A stretch of DNA of 64,000 bases from contig CALSEQ010000048.1 of the NCBI GenBank assembly GCA_943735955.1, positions 400,001-464,000 on the forward strand, in the 5' to 3' direction. The translations under genes and the position numbers were made by a program. Numbering within the stretch: position 1 is the stretch's first letter; every line of letters starts with the position of its first letter. This document shows, in pieces, positions 38,601 through 52,400 of this stretch. The DNA comes from Piscicola geometra (Eukaryota; Annelida; Clitellata; Hirudinida; Piscicolidae). A model generated the notes under the pieces. It was not told where the DNA came from and did no database searches. It saw only the letters and a program-made list of their open reading frames with translations.

Positions 38601-41600
38601 TCATCTCGTGTTCATCTCGTGTTCATCTCGTGTTCATCTCGTGTTCATCTCGTGTTCATCTCGTGTTCATCTCGTGTTCATCTCGTGTTCATCTCGTGTT
38701 CATCTCGTGTTCATCTCGTGTTCATCTCGTGTTCATCTCGTGTTCATCTCGTGTTCATCTCGTGTTCATCTCGTGTTCATCTCGTGTTCATCTCGTGTTC
38801 ATCTCGTGTTCATCTCGTGTTCATCTCGTGTTCATCTCGTGTTCATCTCGTGTTCATCTCGTGTTCATCTCGTGTTCATCTCGTGTTCATCTCGTGTTCA
38901 TCTCGTGTTCATCTCGTGTTCATCTCGTGTTCATCTCGTGTTCATCTCGTGTTCATCTCGTGTTCATCTCGTGTTCATCTCGTGTTCATCTCGTGTTCAT
39001 CTCGTGTTCATCTCGTGTTCATCTCGTGTTCATCTCGTGTTCATCTCGTGTTCATCTCGTGTTCATCTCGTGTTCATCTCGTGTTCATCTCGTGTTCATC
39101 TCGTGTTCATCTCGTGTTCATCTCGTGTTCATCTCGTGTTCATCTCGTGTTCATCTCGTGTTCATCTCGTGTTCATCTCGTGTTCATCTCGTGTTCATCT
39201 CGTGTTCATCTCGTGTTCATCTCGTGTTCATCTCGTGTTCATCTCGTGTTCATCTCGTGTTCATCTCGTGTTCATCTCGTGTTCATCTCGTGTTCATCTC
39301 GTGTTCATCTCGTGTTCATCTCGTGTTCATCTCGTGTTCATCTCGTGTTCATCTCGTGTTCATCTCGTGTTCATCTCGTGTTCATCTCGTGTTCATCTCG
39401 TGTTCATCTCGTGTTCATCTCGTGTTCATCTCGTGTTCATCTCGTGTTCATCTCGTGTTCATCTCGTGTTCATCTCGTGTTCATCTCGTGTTCATCTCGT
39501 GTTCATCTCGTGTTCATCTCGTGTTCATCTCGTGTTCATCTCGTGTTCATCTCGTGTTCATCTCGTGTTCATCTCGTGTTCATCTCGTGTTCATCTCGTG
39601 TTCATCTCGTGTTCATCTCGTGTTCATCTCGTGTTCATCTCGTGTTCATCTCGTGTTCATCTCGTGTTCATCTCGTGTTCATCTCGTGTTCATCTCGTGT
39701 TCATCTCGTGTTCATCTCGTGTTCATCTCGTGTTCATCTCGTGTTCATCTCGTGTTCATCTCGTGTTCATCTCGTGTTCATCTCGTGTTCATCTCGTGTT
39801 CATCTCGTGTTCATCTCGTGTTCATCTCGTGTTCATCTCGTGTTCATCTCGTGTTCATCTCGTGTTCATCTCGTGTTCATCTCGTGTTCATCTCGTGTTC
39901 ATCTCGTGTTCATCTCGTGTTCATCTCGTGTTCATCTCGTGTTCATCTCGTGTTCATCTCGTGTTCATCTCGTGTTCATCTCGTGTTCATCTCGTGTTCA
40001 TCTCGTGTTCATCTCGTGTTCATCTCGTGTTCATCTCGTGTTCATCTCGTGTTCATCTCGTGTTCATCTCGTGTTCATCTCGTGTTCATCTCGTGTTCAT
40101 CTCGTGTTCATCTCGTGTTCATCTCGTGTTCATCTCGTGTTCATCTCGTGTTCATCTCGTGTTCATCTCGTGTTCATCTCGTGTTCATCTCGTGTTCATC
40201 TCGTGTTCATCTCGTGTTCATCTCGTGTTCATCTCGTGTTCATCTCGTGTTCATCTCGTGTTCATCTCGTGTTCATCTCGTGTTCATCTCGTGTTCATCT
40301 CGTGTTCATCTCGTGTTCATCTCGTGTTCATCTCGTGTTCATCTCGTGTTCATCTCGTGTTCATCTCGTGTTCATCTCGTGTTCATCTCGTGTTCATCTC
40401 GTGTTCATCTCGTGTTCATCTCGTGTTCATCTCGTGTTCATCTCGTGTTCATCTCGTGTTCATCTCGTGTTCATCTCGTGTTCATCTCGTGTTCATCTCG
40501 TGTTCATCTCGTGTTCATCTCGTGTTCATCTCGTGTTCATCTCGTGTTCATCTCGTGTTCATCTCGTGTTCATCTCGTGTTCATCTCGTGTTCATCTCGT
40601 GTTCATCTCGTGTTCATCTCGTGTTCATCTCGTGTTCATCTCGTGTTCATCTCGTGTTCATCTCGTGTTCATCTCGTGTTCATCTCGTGTTCATCTCGTG
40701 TTCATCTCGTGTTCATCTCGTGTTCATCTCGTGTTCATCTCGTGTTCATCTCGTGTTCATCTCGTGTTCATCTCGTGTTCATCTCGTGTTCATCTCGTGT
40801 TCATCTCGTGTTCATCTCGTGTTCATCTCGTGTTCATCTCGTGTTCATCTCGTGTTCATCTCGTGTTCATCTCGTGTTCATCTCGTGTTCATCTCGTGTT
40901 CATCTCGTGTTCATCTCGTGTTCATCTCGTGTTCATCTCGTGTTCATCTCGTGTTCATCTCGTGTTCATCTCGTGTTCATCTCGTGTTCATCTCGTGTTC
41001 ATCTCGTGTTCATCTCGTGTTCATCTCGTGTTCATCTCGTGTTCATCTCGTGTTCATCTCGTGTTCATCTCGTGTTCATCTCGTGTTCATCTCGTGTTCA
41101 TCTCGTGTTCATCTCGTGTTCATCTCGTGTTCATCTCGTGTTCATCTCGTGTTCATCTCGTGTTCATCTCGTGTTCATCTCGTGTTCATCTCGTGTTCAT
41201 CTCGTGTTCATCTCGTGTTCATCTCGTGTTCATCTCGTGTTCATCTCGTGTTCATCTCGTGTTCATCTCGTGTTCATCTCGTGTTCATCTCGTGTTCATC
41301 TCGTGTTCATCTCGTGTTCATCTCGTGTTCATCTCGTGTTCATCTCGTGTTCATCTCGTGTTCATCTCGTGTTCATCTCGTGTTCATCTCGTGTTCATCT
41401 CGTGTTCATCTCGTGTTCATCTCGTGTTCATCTCGTGTTCATCTCGTGTTCATCTCGTGTTCATCTCGTGTTCATCTCGTGTTCATCTCGTGTTCATCTC
41501 GTGTTCATCTCGTGTTCATCTCGTGTTCATCTCGTGTTCATCTCGTGTTCATCTCGTGTTCATCTCGTGTTCATCTCGTGTTCATCTCGTGTTCATCTCG

Positions 41601-42641
41601 TGTTCATCTCGTGTTCATCTCGTGTTCATCTCGTGTTCATCTCGTGTTCATCTCGTGTTCATCTCGTGTTCATCTCGTGTTCATCTCGTGTTCATCTCGT
41701 GTTCATCTCGTGTTCATCTCGTGTTCATCTCGTGTTCATCTCGTGTTCATCTCGTGTTCATCTCGTGTTCATCTCGTGTTCATCTCGTGTTCATCTCGTG
41801 TTCATCTCGTGTTCATCTCGTGTTCATCTCGTGTTCATCTCGTGTTCATCTCGTGTTCATCTCGTGTTCATCTCGTGTTCATCTCGTGTTCATCTCGTGT
41901 TCATCTCGTGTTCATCTCGTGTTCATCTCGTGTTCATCTCGTGTTCATCTCGTGTTCATCTCGTGTTCATCTCGTGTTCATCTCGTGTTCATCTCGTGTT
42001 CATCTCGTGTTCATCTCGTGTTCATCTCGTGTTCATCTCGTGTTCATCTCGTGTTCATCTCGTGTTCATCTCGTGTTCATCTCGTGTTCATCTCGTGTTC
42101 ATCTCGTGTTCATCTCGTGTTCATCTCGTGTTCATCTCGTGTTCATCTCGTGTTCATCTCGTGTTCATCTCGTGTTCATCTCGTGTTCATCTCGTGTTCA
42201 TCTCGTGTTCATCTCGTGTTCATCTCGTGTTCATCTCGTGTTCATCTCGTGTTCATCTCGTGTTCATCTCGTGTTCATCTCGTGTTCATCTCGTGTTCAT
42301 CTCGTGTTCATCTCGTGTTCATCTCGTGTTCATCTCGTGTTCATCTCGTGTTCATCTCGTGTTCATCTCGTGTTCATCTCGTGTTCATCTCGTGTTCATC
42401 TCGTGTTCATCTCGTGTTCATCTCGTGTTCATCTCGTGTTCATCTCGTGTTCATCTCGTGTTCATCTCGTGTTCATCTCGTGTTCATCTCGTGTTCATCT
42501 CGTGTTCATCTCGTGTTCATCTCGTGTTCATCTCGTGTTCATCTCGTGTTCATCTCGTGTTCATCTCGTGTTCATCTCGTGTTCATCTCGTGTTCATCTC
42601 GTGTTCATCTCGTGTTCATCTCGTGTTCATCTCGTGTTCAT
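35614..42641. repeat. 11-bp satellite, block S2 (about 640 units)
   Basis: Same unit and orientation. The only irregularity I noticed is TTCATTCTCGTG near 35697, close to the left border. It is otherwise uniform. Confidence 0.99.
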
Positions 42642-43457
42642 CTCTGTTGATAGCCTAGACGGCTGCTTTCTCTGTTTCCCTCGCCGGAAATTTTCCATTA
42701 TTGTTAATGTTTTTAACATTTTTTTCAAAGTTTTTACCATTCTTTTTAAAGTTTTTAACATTCTTTTTAAAGTTTTTAACATTCTTTTTAAAGTTTTTAA
42801 CATTCTTTTTAAAGTTTTTAACAGTCTTTTTAAAGTTTTTAACATTCTTTTTGAAGTTTTTAACATTCTTTTTAAAGTTTTTAACATTCTTTTTAAAGTT
42901 TTTAACATTCTTTTTAAAGTTTTTAACATTCTTTTCAAAGTTTTCAACATTTTTTTAAATGTTTTTAACATTCTTTTCAAAGTTTTTAACATTCTTTTTA
43001 AAGTTTTTAACATTCTTTTCAAAGTTTTTAACATTCTTTTTAAAATTTTTAACATTCTTTTTGAAGTTTTTAACATTCTTTTCAAAGTTTTCAACATTCT
43101 TTTTAATGTTTTTAACATTCTTTTCAAAGTTTTAACATTCTTTCTAAAGTTTTTAACATTCTTTTCAAAGTTTTTAACATTCTTTTTAAAGTTTTTAACA
43201 TTCTTTTTAAAGTTTTTAACATTCTTTTTAAAGTTTTTAACATTCTTTTTAAAGTTTTTAACATTCTTTTTAAAGTTTTTAACATTCTTTTCAAAGTTTT
43301 CAACATTCTTTTTAATGTTTTTAACATTCTTTTCAAAGTTTTTAACATTCTTTTTAAAGTTTTTAACATTCTTTTCAAAGTTTTTAACATTCTTTTCAAA
43401 GTTTTTAACATTCTTTTTAAAGTTTTTAACATTCTTTTTAAAGTTTTTAACATTCTC
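42642..43457. repeat. cassette 2: unique spacer plus 21-bp array
   Basis: Same spacer and nearly the same succession of 21-bp variants as cassette 1, with a few substitutions (for example TTTAAAATTT near 43040) and similar total length. Clearly a copy of the same segment. Confidence 0.97.
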
Positions 43458-46400
43458 ATGTTCATCTCGTGTTCATCTCGTGTTCATCTCGTGTTCATCT
43501 CGTGTTCATCTCGTGTTCATCTCGTGTTCATTTCGTGTTCATCTCGTGTTCATCTCGTGTTCATCTCGTGTTCATCTCGTGTTCATCTCGTGTTCATCTC
43601 GTGTCATCTCGTGTTCATCTCGTGTTCATCTCGTGTTCATCTCGTGTTCATCTCGTGTTCATCTCGTGTTCATCTCGTGTTCATCTCGTGTTCATCTCGT
43701 GTTCATCTCGTGTTCATCTCGTGTTCATCTCGTGTTCATCTCGTGTTCATCTCGTGTTCATCTCGTGTTCATCTCGTGTTCATCTCGTGTTCATCTCGTG
43801 TTCATCTCGTGTTCATCTCGTGTTCATCTCGTGTTCATCTCGTGTTCATCTCGTGTTCATCTCGTGTTCATCTCGTGTTCATCTCGTGTTCATCTCGTGT
43901 TCATCTCGTGTTCATCTCGTGTTCATCTCGTGTTCATCTCGTGTTCATCTCGTGTTCATCTCGTGTTCATCTCGTGTTCATCTCGTGTTCATCTCGTGTT
44001 CATCTCGTGTTCATCTCGTGTTCATCTCGTGTTCATCTCGTGTTCATCTCGTGTTCATCTCGTGTTCATCTCGTGTTCATCTCGTGTTCATCTCGTGTTC
44101 ATCTCGTGTTCATCTCGTGTTCATCTCGTGTTCATCTCGTGTTCATCTCGTGTTCATCTCGTGTTCATCTCGTGTTCATCTCGTGTTCATCTCGTGTTCA
44201 TCTCGTGTTCATCTCGTGTTCATCTCGTGTTCATCTCGTGTTCATCTCGTGTTCATCTCGTGTTCATCTCGTGTTCATCTCGTGTTCATCTCGTGTTCAT
44301 CTCGTGTTCATCTCGTGTTCATCCTCGTGTCATCTCGTGTTCATCTCGTGTTCATTTCGTGTTCATCTCGTGTTCATCTCGTGTTCATCTCGTGTTCATC
44401 TCGTGTTCATCTCGTGTTCATCTCGTGTCATCTCGTGTTCATCTCGTGTTCATCTCGTGGTTCATCTCGTGTTCATCTCGTGTTCATCTCGTGTTCATTT
44501 CGTGTTCATCTCGTGTTCATCTCGGTTCATCTCGTGTTCATCTCCGTGTTCATCTCGTGTTCATCTCGTGTTCATCTCGTGTTCATCTCGTGTTCATCTC
44601 GTGTTCATCTCGTGTTCATCTCGTGTTCATCTCGTGTTCATCTCGTGTTCATCTCGTGTTCATCTCGTGTTCATCTCGTGTTCATCTCGTGTTCATCTCG
44701 TGTTCATCTCGTGTTCATCTCGTGTTCATCTCGTGTTCATCTCGTGGTTCATCTCGTGTTCATCTCGTGTTCATCTCGTGTTCATCTCGTGTTCATCTCG
44801 TGTTCATCTCGTGTTCATCTCGTGTTCATCTCGTGTTCATCTCGTGTTCATCTCGTGTTCATCTCGTGTTCATCTCGTGTTCATCTCGTGTTCATCTCGT
44901 GTTCATCTCGTGTTTCATCTCGTGTTCATCTCGTGTCATCTCGTGTTCATCTCGTGTCGTTCATCTCGTGTTCATCTCGTGTTCATCTCGTGTTCATCTC
45001 GTGTTCATCTCGTGTTCATCTCGTGTTCATCTCGTGTTCATCTCGTGTTCATCTCGTGTTCATCTCGTGTTCATCTCGTGTTCATCTCGTGTTCATCTCG
45101 TGTTCATCTCGTGTTCATCTCGTGTTCATCTCGTGTTCATCTCGTGTTCATCTCGTGTTCATCTCGTGTTCATCTCGTGTTCATCTCGTGTTCATCTCGT
45201 GTTCATCTCGTGTTCATCTCGTGTTCATCTCGTGTTCATCTCGTGTTCATCTCGTGTTCATCTCGTGTTCATCTCGTGTTCATCTCGTGTTCATCTCGTG
45301 TTCATCTCGTGTTCATCTCGTGTTCATCTCGTGTTCATCTCGTGTTCATCTCGTGTTCATCTCGTGTTCATCTCGTGTTCATCTCGTGTTCATCTCGTGT
45401 TCATCTCGTGTTCATCTCGTGTTCATCTCGTGTTCATCTCGTGTTCATCTCGTGTTCATCTCGTGTTCATCTCGTGTTCATCTCGTGTTCATCTCGTGTT
45501 CATCTCGTGTTCATCTCGTGTTCATCTCGTGTTCATCTCGTGTTCATCTCGTGTTCATCTCGTGTTCATCTCGTGTTCATCTCGTGTTCATCTCGTGTTC
45601 ATCTCGTGTTCATCTCGTGTTCATCTCGTGTTCATCTCGTGTTCATCTCGTGTTCATCTCGTGTTCATCTCGTGTTCATCTCGTGTTCATCTCGTGTTCA
45701 TCTCGTGTTCATCTCGTGTTCATCTCGTGTTCATCTCGTGTTCATCTCGTGTTCATCTCGTGTTCATCTCGTGTTCATCTCGTGTTCATCTCGTGTTCAT
45801 CTCGTGTTCATCTCGTGTTCATCTCGTGTTCATCTCGTGTTCATCTCGTGTTCATCTCGTGTTCATCTCGTGTTCATCTCGTGTTCATCTCGTGTTCATC
45901 TCGTGTTCATCTCGTGTTCATCTCGTGTTCATCTCGTGTTCATCTCGTGTTCATCTCGTGTTCCATCTCGTGTTCATCTCGTGTTCATCTCGTGTTCATC
46001 TCGTGTTCATCTCGTGTTCATCTCGTGTTCATCTCGTGTTCATCTCGTGTTCATCTCGTGTTCATCTCGTGTTCATCTCGTGTTCATCTCGTGTTCATCT
46101 CGTGTTCATCTCGTGTTCATCTCGTGTTCATCTCGTGTTCATCTCGTGTTCATCTCGTGTTCATCTCGTGTTCATCTCGTGTTCATCTCGTGTTCATCTC
46201 GTGTTCATCTCGTGTTCATCTCGTGTTCATCTCGTGTTCATCTCGTGTTCATCTCGTGTTCATCTCGTGTTCATCTCGTGTTCATCTCGTGTTCATCTCG
46301 TGTTCATCTCGTGTTCATCTCGTGTTCATCTCGTGTTCATCTCGTGTTCATCTCGTGTTCATCTCGTGTTCATCTCGTGTTCATCTCGTGTTCATCTCGT

Positions 46401-49400
46401 GTTCATCTCGTGTTCATCTCGTGTTCATCTCGTGTTCATCTCGTGTTCATCTCGTGTTCATCTCGTGTTCATCTCGTGTTCATCTCGTGTTCATCTCGTG
46501 TTCATCTCGTGTTCATCTCGTGTTCATCTCGTGTTCATCTCGTGTTCATCTCGTGTTCATCTCGTGTTCATCTCGTGTTCATCTCGTGTTCATCTCGTGT
46601 TCATCTCGTGTTCATCTCGTGTTCATCTCGTGTTCATCTCGTGTTCATCTCGTGTTCATCTCGTGTTCATCTCGTGTTCATCTCGTGTTCATCTCGTGTT
46701 CATCTCGTGTTCATCTCGTGTTCATCTCGTGTTCATCTCGTGTTCATCTCGTGTTCATCTCGTGTTCATCTCGTGTTCATCTCGTGTTCATCTCGTGTTC
46801 ATCTCGTGTTCATCTCGTGTTCATCTCGTGTTCATCTCGTGTTCATCTCGTGTTCATCCATCTCGTGTTCATCTCGTGTTCATCTCGTGTTCATCTCGTG
46901 TTCATCTCGTGTTCATCTCGTGTTCATCTCGTGTTCATCTCGTGTTCATCTCGTGTTCATCTCGTGTTCATCTCGTGTTCATCTCGTGTTCATCTCGTGT
47001 TCATCTCGTGTTCATCTCGTGTTCATCTCGTGTTCATCTCGTGTTCATCTCGTGTTCATCTCGTGTTCATCTCGTGTTCATCTCGTGTTCATCTCGTGTT
47101 CATCTCGTGTTCATCTCGTGTTCATCTCGTGTTCATCTCGTGTTCATCTCGTGTTCATCTCGTGTTCATCTCGTGTTCATCTCGTGTTCATCTCGTGTTC
47201 ATCTCGTGTTCATCTCGTGTTCATCTCGTGTTCATCTCGTGTTCATCTCGTGTTCATCTCGTGTTCATCTCGTGTTCATCTCGTGTTCATCTCGTGTTCA
47301 TCTCGTGTTCATCTCGTGTTCATCTCGTGTTCATCTCGTGTTCATCTCGTGTTCATCTCGTGTTCATCTCGTGTTCATCTCGTGTTCATCTCGTGTTCAT
47401 CTCGTGTTCATCTCGTGTTCATCTCGTGTTCATCTCGTGTTCATCTCGTGTTCATCTCGTGTTCATCTCGTGTTCATCTCGTGTTCATCTCGTGTTCATC
47501 TCGTGTTCATCTCGTGTTCATCTCGTGTTCATCTCGTGTTCATCTCGTGTTCATCTCGTGTTCATCTCGTGTTCATCTCGTGTTCATCTCGTGTTCATCT
47601 CGTGTTCATCTCGTGTTCATCTCGTGTTCATCTCGTGTTCATCTCGTGTTCATCTCGTGTTCATCTCGTGTTCATCTCGTGTTCATCTCGTGTTCATCTC
47701 GTGTTCATCTCGTGTTCATCTCGTGTTCATCTCGTGTTCATCTCGTGTTCATCTCGTGTTCATCTCGTGTTCATCTCGTGTTCATCTCGTGTTCATCTCG
47801 TGTTCATCTCGTGTTCATCTCGTGTTCATCTCGTGTTCATCTCGTGTTCATCTCGTGTTCATCTCGTGTTCATCTCGTGTTCATCTCGTGTTCATCTCGT
47901 GTTCATCTCGTGTTCATCTCGTGTTCATCTCGTGTTCATCTCGTGTTCATCTCGTGTTCATCTCGTGTTCATCTCGTGTTCATCTCGTGTTCATCTCGTG
48001 TTCATCTCGTGTTCATCTCGTGTTCATCTCGTGTTCATCTCGTGTTCATCTCGTGTTCATCTCGTGTTCATCTCGTGTTCATCTCGTGTTCATCTCGTGT
48101 TCATCTCGTGTTCATCTCGTGTTCATCTCGTGTTCATCTCGTGTTCATCTCGTGTTCATCTCGTGTTCATCTCGTGTTCATCTCGTGTTCATCTCGTGTT
48201 CATCTCGTGTTCATCTCGTGTTCATCTCGTGTTCATCTCGTGTTCATCTCGTGTTCATCTCGTGTTCATCTCGTGTTCATCTCGTGTTCATCTCGTGTTC
48301 ATCTCGTGTTCATCTCGTGTTCATCTCGTGTTCATCTCGTGTTCATCTCGTGTTCATCTCGTGTTCATCTCGTGTTCATCTCGTGTTCATCTCGTGTTCA
48401 TCTCGTGTTCATCTCGTGTTCATCTCGTGTTCATCTCGTGTTCATCTCGTGTTCATCTCGTGTTCATCTCGTGTTCATCTCGTGTTCATCTCGTGTTCAT
48501 CTCGTGTTCATCTCGTGTTCATCTCGTGTTCATCTCGTGTTCATCTCGTGTTCATCTCGTGTTCATCTCGTGTTCATCTCGTGTTCATCTCGTGTTCATC
48601 TCGTGTTCATCTCGTGTTCATCTCGTGTTCATCTCGTGTTCATCTCGTGTTCATCTCGTGTTCATCTCGTGTTCATCTCGTGTTCATCTCGTGTTCATCT
48701 CGTGTTCATCTCGTGTTCATCTCGTGTTCATCTCGTGTTCATCTCGTGTTCATCTCGTGTTCATCTCGTGTTCATCTCGTGTTCATCTCGTGTTCATCTC
48801 GTGTTCATCTCGTGTTCATCTCGTGTTCATCTCGTGTTCATCTCGTGTTCATCTCGTGTTCATCTCGTGTTCATCTCGTGTTCATCTCGTGTTCATCTCG
48901 TGTTCATCTCGTGTTCATCTCGTGTTCATCTCGTGTTCATCTCGTGTTCATCTCGTGTTCATCTCGTGTTCATCTCGTGTTCATCTCGTGTTCATCTCGT
49001 GTTCATCTCGTGTTCATCTCGTGTTCATCTCGTGTTCATCTCGTGTTCATCTCGTGTTCATCTCGTGTTCATCTCGTGTTCATCTCGTGTTCATCTCGTG
49101 TTCATCTCGTGTTCATCTCGTGTTCATCTCGTGTTCATCTCGTGTTCATCTCGTGTTCATCTCGTGTTCATCTCGTGTTCATCTCGTGTTCATCTCGTGT
49201 TCATCTCGTGTTCATCTCGTGTTCATCTCGTGTTCATCTCGTGTTCATCTCGTGTTCATCTCGTGTTCATCTCGTGTTCATCTCGTGTTCATCTCGTGTT
49301 CATCTCGTGTTCATCTCGTGTTCATCTCGTGTTCATCTCGTGTTCATCTCGTGTTCATCTCGTGTTCATCTCGTGTTCATCTCGTGTTCATCTCGTGTTC

Positions 49401-52400
49401 ATCTCGTGTTCATCTCGTGTTCATCTCGTGTTCATCTCGTGTTCATCTCGTGTTCATCTCGTGTTCATCTCGTGTTCATCTCGTGTTCATCTCGTGTTCA
49501 TCTCGTGTTCATCTCGTGTTCATCTCGTGTTCATCTCGTGTTCATCTCGTGTTCATCTCGTGTTCATCTCGTGTTCATCTCGTGTTCATCTCGTGTTCAT
49601 CTCGTGTTCATCTCGTGTTCATCTCGTGTTCATCTCGTGTTCATCTCGTGTTCATCTCGTGTTCATCTCGTGTTCATCTCGTGTTCATCTCGTGTTCATC
49701 TCGTGTTCATCTCGTGTTCATCTCGTGTTCATCTCGTGTTCATCTCGTGTTCATCTCGTGTTCATCTCGTGTTCATCTCGTGTTCATCTCGTGTTCATCT
49801 CGTGTTCATCTCGTGTTCATCTCGTGTTCATCTCGTGTTCATCTCGTGTTCATCTCGTGTTCATCTCGTGTTCATCTCGTGTTCATCTCGTGTTCATCTC
49901 GTGTTCATCTCGTGTTCATCTCGTGTTCATCTCGTGTTCATCTCGTGTTCATCTCGTGTTCATCTCGTGTTCATCTCGTGTTCATCTCGTGTTCATCTCG
50001 TGTTCATCTCGTGTTCATCTCGTGTTCATCTCGTGTTCATCTCGTGTTCATCTCGTGTTCATCTCGTGTTCATCTCGTGTTCATCTCGTGTTCATCTCGT
50101 GTTCATCTCGTGTTCATCTCGTGTTCATCTCGTGTTCATCTCGTGTTCATCTCGTGTTCATCTCGTGTTCATCTCGTGTTCATCTCGTGTTCATCTCGTG
50201 TTCATCTCGTGTTCATCTCGTGTTCATCTCGTGTTCATCTCGTGTTCATCTCGTGTTCATCTCGTGTTCATCTCGTGTTCATCTCGTGTTCATCTCGTGT
50301 TCATCTCGTGTTCATCTCGTGTTCATCTCGTGTTCATCTCGTGTTCATCTCGTGTTCATCTCGTGTTCATCTCGTGTTCATCTCGTGTTCATCTCGTGTT
50401 CATCTCGTGTTCATCTCGTGTTCATCTCGTGTTCATCTCGTGTTCATCTCGTGTTCATCTCGTGTTCATCTCGTGTTCATCTCGTGTTCATCTCGTGTTC
50501 ATCTCGTGTTCATCTCGTGTTCATCTCGTGTTCATCTCGTGTTCATCTCGTGTTCATCTCGTGTTCATCTCGTGTTCATCTCGTGTTCATCTCGTGTTCA
50601 TCTCGTGTTCATCTCGTGTTCATCTCGTGTTCATCTCGTGTTCATCTCGTGTTCATCTCGTGTTCATCTCGTGTTCATCTCGTGTTCATCTCGTGTTCAT
50701 CTCGTGTTCATCTCGTGTTCATCTCGTGTTCATCTCGTGTTCATCTCGTGTTCATCTCGTGTTCATCTCGTGTTCATCTCGTGTTCATCTCGTGTTCATC
50801 TCGTGTTCATCTCGTGTTCATCTCGTGTTCATCTCGTGTTCATCTCGTGTTCATCTCGTGTTCATCTCGTGTTCATCTCGTGTTCATCTCGTGTTCATCT
50901 CGTGTTCATCTCGTGTTCATCTCGTGTTCATCTCGTGTTCATCTCGTGTTCATCTCGTGTTCATCTCGTGTTCATCTCGTGTTCATCTCGTGTTCATCTC
51001 GTGTTCATCTCGTGTTCATCTCGTGTTCATCTCGTGTTCATCTCGTGTTCATCTCGTGTTCATCTCGTGTTCATCTCGTGTTCATCTCGTGTTCATCTCG
51101 TGTTCATCTCGTGTTCATCTCGTGTTCATCTCGTGTTCATCTCGTGTTCATCTCGTGTTCATCTCGTGTTCATCTCGTGTTCATCTCGTGTTCATCTCGT
51201 GTTCATCTCGTGTTCATCTCGTGTTCATCTCGTGTTCATCTCGTGTTCATCTCGTGTTCATCTCGTGTTCATCTCGTGTTCATCTCGTGTTCATCTCGTG
51301 TTCATCTCGTGTTCATCTCGTGTTCATCTCGTGTTCATCTCGTGTTCATCTCGTGTTCATCTCGTGTTCATCTCGTGTTCATCTCGTGTTCATCTCGTGT
51401 TCATCTCGTGTTCATCTCGTGTTCATCTCGTGTTCATCTCGTGTTCATCTCGTGTTCATCTCGTGTTCATCGTGTTCTCGTGTTCATCTCGTGTTCATCT
51501 CGTGTTCATCTCGTGTTCATCTCGTGTTCATCTCGTGTTCATCTCGTGTTCATCTCGTGTTCATCTCGTGTTCATCTCGTGTTCATCTCGTGTTCATCTC
51601 GTGTTCATCTCGTGTTCATCTCGTGTTCATCTCGTGTTCATCTCGTGTTCATCTCGTGTTCATCTCGTGTTCATCTCGTGTTCATCTCGTGTTCATCTCG
51701 TGTTCATCTCGTGTTCATCTCGTGTTCATCTCGTGTTCATCTCGTGTTCATCTCGTGTTCATCTCGTGTTCATCTCGTGTTCATCTCGTGTTCATCTCGT
51801 GTTCATCTCGTGTTCATCTCGTGTTCATCTCGTGTTCATCTCGTGTTCATCTCGTGTTCATCTCGTGTTCATCTCGTGTTCATCTCGTGTTCATCTCGTG
51901 TTCATCTCGTGTTCATCTCGTGTTCATCTCGTGTTCATCTCGTGTTCATCTCGTGTTCATCTCGTGTTCATCTCGTGTTCATCTCGTGTTCATCTCGTGT
52001 TCATCTCGTGTTCATCTCGTGTTCATCTCGTGTTCATCTCGTGTTCATCTCGTGTTCATCTCGTGTTCATCTCGTGTTCATCTCGTGTTCATCTCGTGTT
52101 CATCTCGTGTTCATCTCGTGTTCATCTCGTGTTCATCTCGTGTTCATCTCGTGTTCATCTCGTGTTCATCTCGTGTTCATCTCGTGTTCATCTCGTGTTC
52201 ATCTCGTGTTCATCTCGTGTTCATCTCGTGTTCATCTCGTGTTCATCTCGTGTTCATCTCGTGTTCATCTCGTGTTCATCTCGTGTTCATCTCGTGTTCA
52301 TCTCGTGTTCATCTCGTGTTCATCTCGTGTTCATCTCGTGTTCATCTCGTGTTCATCTCGTGTTCATCTCGTGTTCATCTCGTGTTCATCTCGTGTTCAT

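Noticed and set aside
25275..42650. Open frames of thousands of codons on the plus strand (up to about 6,800 codons, peptide cycle FISCSSRVHLV)
   Set aside because: The 11-bp unit has no stop in any plus-strand frame, and three units make 11 codons, so the frames are unavoidable. There is no non-repeat start context, composition or domain.
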